32,924 nt of DNA, taken from a virus. The notes beneath the pieces were generated by a model. It searched no databases. It saw only the letters and a program-made list of their open reading frames with translations, and had not been told where the DNA came from. The stretch covers positions 1 to 32,924 of IMG/VR virus record IMGVR_UViG_3300045965_000212. One strand, written 5' to 3'. Positions within the stretch are counted from its first letter, which is position 1. The number at the start of each line of letters is the position of its first letter. A program made the translations under genes and the position numbers. Below are positions 29,769 through 32,924 of the stretch, piece by piece.

Positions 29769-29786
29769 AGTCCCGACTCCAGGCAT

Positions 29787-29831
29787 AAAAAAAGGGCAAC
29801 GACCGGCTGAGGAGCGGTAAGGTCGTTGCCC
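29787..29831 (-). terminator. Strong intrinsic terminator on the minus strand, upstream of the portal gene
   Basis: The perfect 11-bp stem GGGCAACGACC (29794-29804, plus strand) pairs with GGTCGTTGCCC (29821-29831) around a 16-nt loop. Read on the minus strand, it is followed directly by seven T residues (plus-strand A run at 29787-29793). There is no T-tract on the plus-strand side, so it acts on minus-strand transcripts only. Confidence 0.85.
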
Positions 29832-29883
29832 TGTGAGGCGTAACGTGTATGTTTGGGGGAAGGATACTACGATAATTCAGCAA

Positions 29884-30240
29884 TTACAATTCGTGTGTAT
29901 ACGTCTCGTCTTCCTGGGTGGACAAGGGCGAGTATCCAGTTTTACTCCCATTTGCTTTATCGCACAACTGATCATCCACGCCATAACAGATGAGATAATA
30001 GGAATTTTTGGGAGAGTCAGGCCGATACCCTTCGAAATACTCCGGATGATTCATGGTCCAGACAATCTCTCTGGCGTTTTCCAAACCGATGTCGATCTCC
30101 ACGATATAGCGCATAGCCTGCTCAATAGTACTAAAAATCCCGCAAGGGAAATATGGTGTCTCAGTAACATCAGTTTCTTGAGCCAAAACGCTCAGCGGAC
30201 CACACGTCAACAACCACAATCGCTGCTCTCCATTGCTCAT
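29884..30240 (-). CDS. Hypothetical protein in the terminase-portal gap
   Basis: The protein has 118 residues and is acidic. It contains EQRLWLLTCGPLSVLAQE near the start, FSTIEQAMRYIVEIDIG, and an FEGYRPDSPKNSYYLICYG segment. Composition is AT-richer than the flanking late genes. It is the last gene before the terminator at 29787-29831. Genes inserted here, ahead of a terminator, fit the moron pattern; function unknown. Confidence 0.55.
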   Translation of the reverse strand: MSNGEQRLWLLTCGPLSVLAQETDVTETPYFPCGIFSTIEQAMRYIVEIDIGLENAREIVWTMNHPEYFEGYRPDSPKNSYYLICYGVDDQLCDKANGSKTGYSPLSTQEDETYTHEL

Positions 30241-30450
30241 CTAGTCGACCTTTGGTGGGCACAGCGTAATACGCGGTCTGACCGATTCCCGTGTGCCATG
30301 GCGGGCAAAGTGGAACTCCAGGCTGCCCTGATCGCAGGCGTTAATCAACTCGGCATCCCTCAAAATGAGGCTGATCATGCTCTGCACGCGGGGTGCCAGC
30401 GCGGTCATATCCACGCAGTGGACCTGGGTGGTGAGTTTGATGACTTTCAT
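30241..30450 (-). CDS. Hypothetical small protein
   Basis: The protein has 69 residues. It overlaps the terminase stop by ATGA (30447-30450). Helical N-terminal half (LAPRVQSMISLILRDAELI), then EFHFARHGTRESVRPRITLCPP. The start of the next gene follows immediately after its stop. No family is recognised. Confidence 0.55.
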   Translation of the reverse strand: MKVIKLTTQVHCVDMTALAPRVQSMISLILRDAELINACDQGSLEFHFARHGTRESVRPRITLCPPKVD

Positions 30451-32123
30451 AGCACTGTGATAATCCCACGACTATCGTAGACAGAACCATCCTCCGGCCG
30501 CACCATCGCACGCCCCAGGGCCATCACGAGGGCAACAACGAGGTCAATCTTCTTCTTACTGAGTGCTTTGCTGGGCTTCAGGTTATCCGCAGGGTCCTTT
30601 TGCACCGCCACATTGCCTACACACCACGTCAGGACGGGATGATTGCCATGGCGTATCTCATGACTTAAGATGAGCCGTTCTAGCTCTTTCGATGGGGCAT
30701 TCATGCTGGCAAACCCCTGGCGATATTGGACAATCTCGTACCCCTCAGCCATGAGTTGCGTCTGCATCTGGGTACTATTCCATGGATCAATGCCAATTTC
30801 GCGTATATCAAAGCGCTGCGAGAGTTCCCGGATGTCATGCTTGATACAGTCGTAATCTGTGACGTTCCCCTCCGTCACCCGTAAATAGCCTTGTCGCTCC
30901 CACATGGCATAGAGCGGGTCCCCCTTCACCTCCAGCATCGTCACGGTATCACGCGGTACCCAGGCATAGGGCAACACGGCATTGCCACAGGTAGGGAAGT
31001 ACAGAACCAACCCGCAGAGATCTGAGGTCGTAGCCAGATCCAACCCGGCCCAGCATGGCTGCCCGTGCAGATCCGCCTCGGTGAGCCGCTCCCCACACGC
31101 CAGCCAGTGATCCATCGACAGCCAGCGCTCCACCTGGGCTGTCCAGATGTTCAGCCGGTAGCGCTTAAACGCGTTTTCCAGCCGCGGCGACTGCACCGCG
31201 CGCTGAAAATCTTCCCGGAAACTCTCCAGACTTATCACCGATCCGAGTGCTGGATTCGCCTCATGCCAGACCGCCTCATCCTTCCAGCACGCTTCCTTTG
31301 CGGCGTCCTCCTCGACTCGGCGCATGGCCCACTCAGCGGTGCGCACATAGGCAAAAAACCCGTCATCCTGGACGCTCCCCTCCATCACCTGCATGGCCTT
31401 GGTGTGATACTCGTAACAGAGGCTCTCCGGGTCGACGCCAGCGGTGGTGATGATCACCTGCAGGGGCTGCCGCCTGGCCGCGCCACCATACATCAGGGCA
31501 TTCCAGAATTTATCGTTCGGCTGGGCATGCATCTCGTCCATAATGAGCATCGAGATGTTCATGCCTTCGTTGGTACCCGCCTCAGCCGAAAGTGCCTTGT
31601 AGAGGCTCCTGGAGGCCACATCCGTCATATGCTTCTGGGATTCGAGGAGTGTGAGGCGTTTGTAGAGACCAGGGGACGCTTTCACCATGTTCACCGCTTC
31701 CCGGTAGACAATGGCGGCCTGGTCCCTCGACGCTGCGGCTGAGTAGACCTCAGCGCCCTCTTCACCGTCACCTAACAGACCATACAGGGCCAGGCCGCTA
31801 CACAGGCTACTTTTACCGTTCTTTTTGGGCACTTCGATATACGCTGTGCGGTAGCGCCGTGTCCCATCCGCCCGCATCCAGCCAAACAGGGGCTTGATAA
31901 TCTCATCACGCTGAAACGGCAGGAGCTTGAACGGCTGCCCGGCCCATTCGCCCTTGGAATGGCGCAGGAAGGTCTCGAAAAACGTCACCACACGCCCGGC
32001 CGCCACGGTGTCGAACCAGCACCCATGCGCCACGGCCATGGCGTCAGCGGCGCTGCGGGTCCAGCGCTCGGTCGCACGCTTCTGGGCGGCGGTGAGCTTG
32101 CGGGATGAGTACGAAACGCTCAT
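30447..32123 (-). CDS. Terminase large subunit (HK97-type, Terminase_1)
   Basis: The protein has 558 residues from the ATG at 32121-32123, preceded by AAGGA; an ATG nine codons upstream has no ribosome site. ATPase: Walker A EVPKKNGKSS (residues about 97-106), Walker B LIMDEMH (Asp 196, Glu 197). Nuclease: Asp 362 in GLDLATTSD, Asp 446 in IGIDPWNS and Asp 527 in KIDLVVALVMALG. It is the packaging motor and headful/cos cutting enzyme. It is complete and typical in length. Confidence 0.94.
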   Translation of the reverse strand: MSVSYSSRKLTAAQKRATERWTRSAADAMAVAHGCWFDTVAAGRVVTFFETFLRHSKGEWAGQPFKLLPFQRDEIIKPLFGWMRADGTRRYRTAYIEVPKKNGKSSLCSGLALYGLLGDGEEGAEVYSAAASRDQAAIVYREAVNMVKASPGLYKRLTLLESQKHMTDVASRSLYKALSAEAGTNEGMNISMLIMDEMHAQPNDKFWNALMYGGAARRQPLQVIITTAGVDPESLCYEYHTKAMQVMEGSVQDDGFFAYVRTAEWAMRRVEEDAAKEACWKDEAVWHEANPALGSVISLESFREDFQRAVQSPRLENAFKRYRLNIWTAQVERWLSMDHWLACGERLTEADLHGQPCWAGLDLATTSDLCGLVLYFPTCGNAVLPYAWVPRDTVTMLEVKGDPLYAMWERQGYLRVTEGNVTDYDCIKHDIRELSQRFDIREIGIDPWNSTQMQTQLMAEGYEIVQYRQGFASMNAPSKELERLILSHEIRHGNHPVLTWCVGNVAVQKDPADNLKPSKALSKKKIDLVVALVMALGRAMVRPEDGSVYDSRGIITVL

Positions 32124-32401
32124 TGGAGTCCTTATGACCTTTTGCAACATGACAGCGGAGGACTAATTGAGAGAATTTCTCCTTCGTTGGGGCAAGGAAT
32201 ATCCATGGACAACGTGCAAGATTCATTTCAGCAACAAGATGGTAGGCATGTCTTTTGATATGACACCTTGCTCGCTCAACAAAGATTTGCCTGGTATATG
32301 ACAAGAGTCTACGCGAGAGAAAAGTTTGAATATACATCAGATGTGTCCCGTAGAAATCCATCCACGCATGCGCACGGAAGTCACACCCAGGGTCGTGCAT
32401 G
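32124..32401 (-). other. Intergenic region between terminase small and large genes, no supported gene
   Basis: The 278-nt stretch is AT-rich relative to the flanks. A 118-codon minus-strand frame crosses it but overlaps the large subunit start by about 80 nt, has no ribosome site and an atypical composition, so it is not called. The gap is unusually long for this otherwise overlapping operon and could hold a promoter, a packaging (cos/pac-type) site or the remains of an inserted gene; I see no decisive motif. Confidence 0.4.
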
Positions 32402-32878
32402 CTACGCCACTTTCGCCTTGCGCTTGGCCGTATTCACGAACTGATCCAGCAGATCACCCTCAGTCGGCGTGCCACTGGCCAGGCGCACCCGTGCCGCTGG
32501 TGACAAGCCCAGGTCAGTCATGTACTTGTGCATGGTATCGAGGCACTTATGGGCCACCTGGATACTCGGATGCATGGTTTTTTGCCCGTTACCGCCCCGC
32601 ACAATCACCTCATCGATCAGGCTCTCTGCTTCCCGCCAGCGGGCATACACCGTGCAGTAGGCTGCCAGGACCGTCTGATCGACAATGGTGAGTATGCCAA
32701 TGCGGTGCAGCTCACCAGCCACGCGGTGCCACTCTTCCAGGGCAACATCGGTCAAATAATCGGGGGTTGTAGGCATGCCAGGGGCAGGTTTGGGCTCTCC
32801 CTGGGGCTTGGGATGGTGCGTGCCGATGCCCTTCAGTTTGCGCAGAGGTGAGGGGACTGGTTTCCTGCCACGGGCCAT
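32402..32878 (-). CDS. Terminase small subunit, P27 family
   Basis: The protein has 158 residues. MARGRKPVPSPLRKLKG at the start, PTTPDYLTDVALEEWHRVAGELHRIGILTIVDQTVLAAYC and MHPSIQVAHKCLDTMHKYMTDLGLSPAARVRL are the signatures of the P27-type small terminase that binds the packaging site. A GGGTG ribosome site sits 7 nt upstream of the ATG. It is the first late gene seen in the window; any promoter lies in the last 46 nt of the window or beyond. Confidence 0.92.
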   Translation of the reverse strand: MARGRKPVPSPLRKLKGIGTHHPKPQGEPKPAPGMPTTPDYLTDVALEEWHRVAGELHRIGILTIVDQTVLAAYCTVYARWREAESLIDEVIVRGGNGQKTMHPSIQVAHKCLDTMHKYMTDLGLSPAARVRLASGTPTEGDLLDQFVNTAKRKAKVA

Positions 32879-32924
32879 ACGTCATCACCCTTTATGGTTT
32901 ATTTAGGGATAAAAAGCGCGTTTG

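Noticed and set aside
29787-29831. Bidirectional terminator
   Set aside because: Only the minus-strand side has a T run; the plus-strand side continues with a mixed sequence.
32044-32400. 118-codon minus-strand frame in the terminase gap
   Set aside because: It overlaps the terminase large subunit start by about 80 nt, lacks a ribosome site and shows no recognisable fold or family.
1-32924. Integrase, attachment sites or lysogeny repressor
   Set aside because: None of the frames shows tyrosine or serine recombinase motifs or a CI-like repressor; the temperate lifestyle remains unproven.

Overview
The window is a stretch of a tailed double-stranded DNA bacteriophage or prophage. The late region has the full head, neck and tail gene set of a long-tailed, non-contractile (siphovirus-type) phage of the HK97 / gene-transfer-agent kind. 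The sequence is GC-rich overall, with less GC-rich patches around 20.1-24 kb and 29.8-30.5 kb. The DUF2460, DUF2163/BR0599 and NlpC/P60 tail-tip genes, and a candidate lysis pair of small membrane protein plus lipoprotein, point to a Gram-negative, probably proteobacterial-type host; this is inference. No integrase, CI-type repressor, DNA polymerase, tRNA, CRISPR array or insertion sequence was found, so lifestyle cannot be settled from this window.

Left block (2-6605, plus strand): one densely packed operon of about 20 mostly tiny genes, nearly all joined by ATGA or TGATG overlaps. It holds an orphan IS630-type helix-turn-helix protein, a zinc/HTH putative DNA-binding protein, a VRR-NUC nuclease, at least nine small cysteine-rich (probable zinc-ribbon) proteins, and a secreted 480-residue parallel beta-helix protein. 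Several genes are paralogous pairs.

Right block (6593-32878, minus strand, read right to left): terminase small and large subunits, two unknown genes and an intrinsic terminator; portal, S49 protease and HK97-type capsid; two tandem related particle proteins, connector, head-tail joining proteins, tail terminator and major tail protein; tail assembly chaperones joined by a probable -1 frameshift; tape measure; two DUF2460 paralogues, DUF2163 protein, NlpC/P60 peptidase and the large tail-tip protein; two copies of a large structural protein, each followed by an 18-residue-repeat segment; a 1120-residue fibre with an S74 chaperone domain; and a small membrane protein plus lipoprotein.

Inserted between the tail chaperones and the tape measure, on the opposite (plus) strand, is a 1.3 kb cassette of five small membrane-protein genes, one of them a superinfection immunity protein. 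It has its own promoter-like sequence and a strikingly structured leader: a three-way junction plus a hairpin over the Shine-Dalgarno sequence whose two 7-nt loops are exactly complementary. This leader and cassette are the best candidate in the window for an undescribed regulatory system: a superinfection-immunity moron that is antisense to the tail operon.
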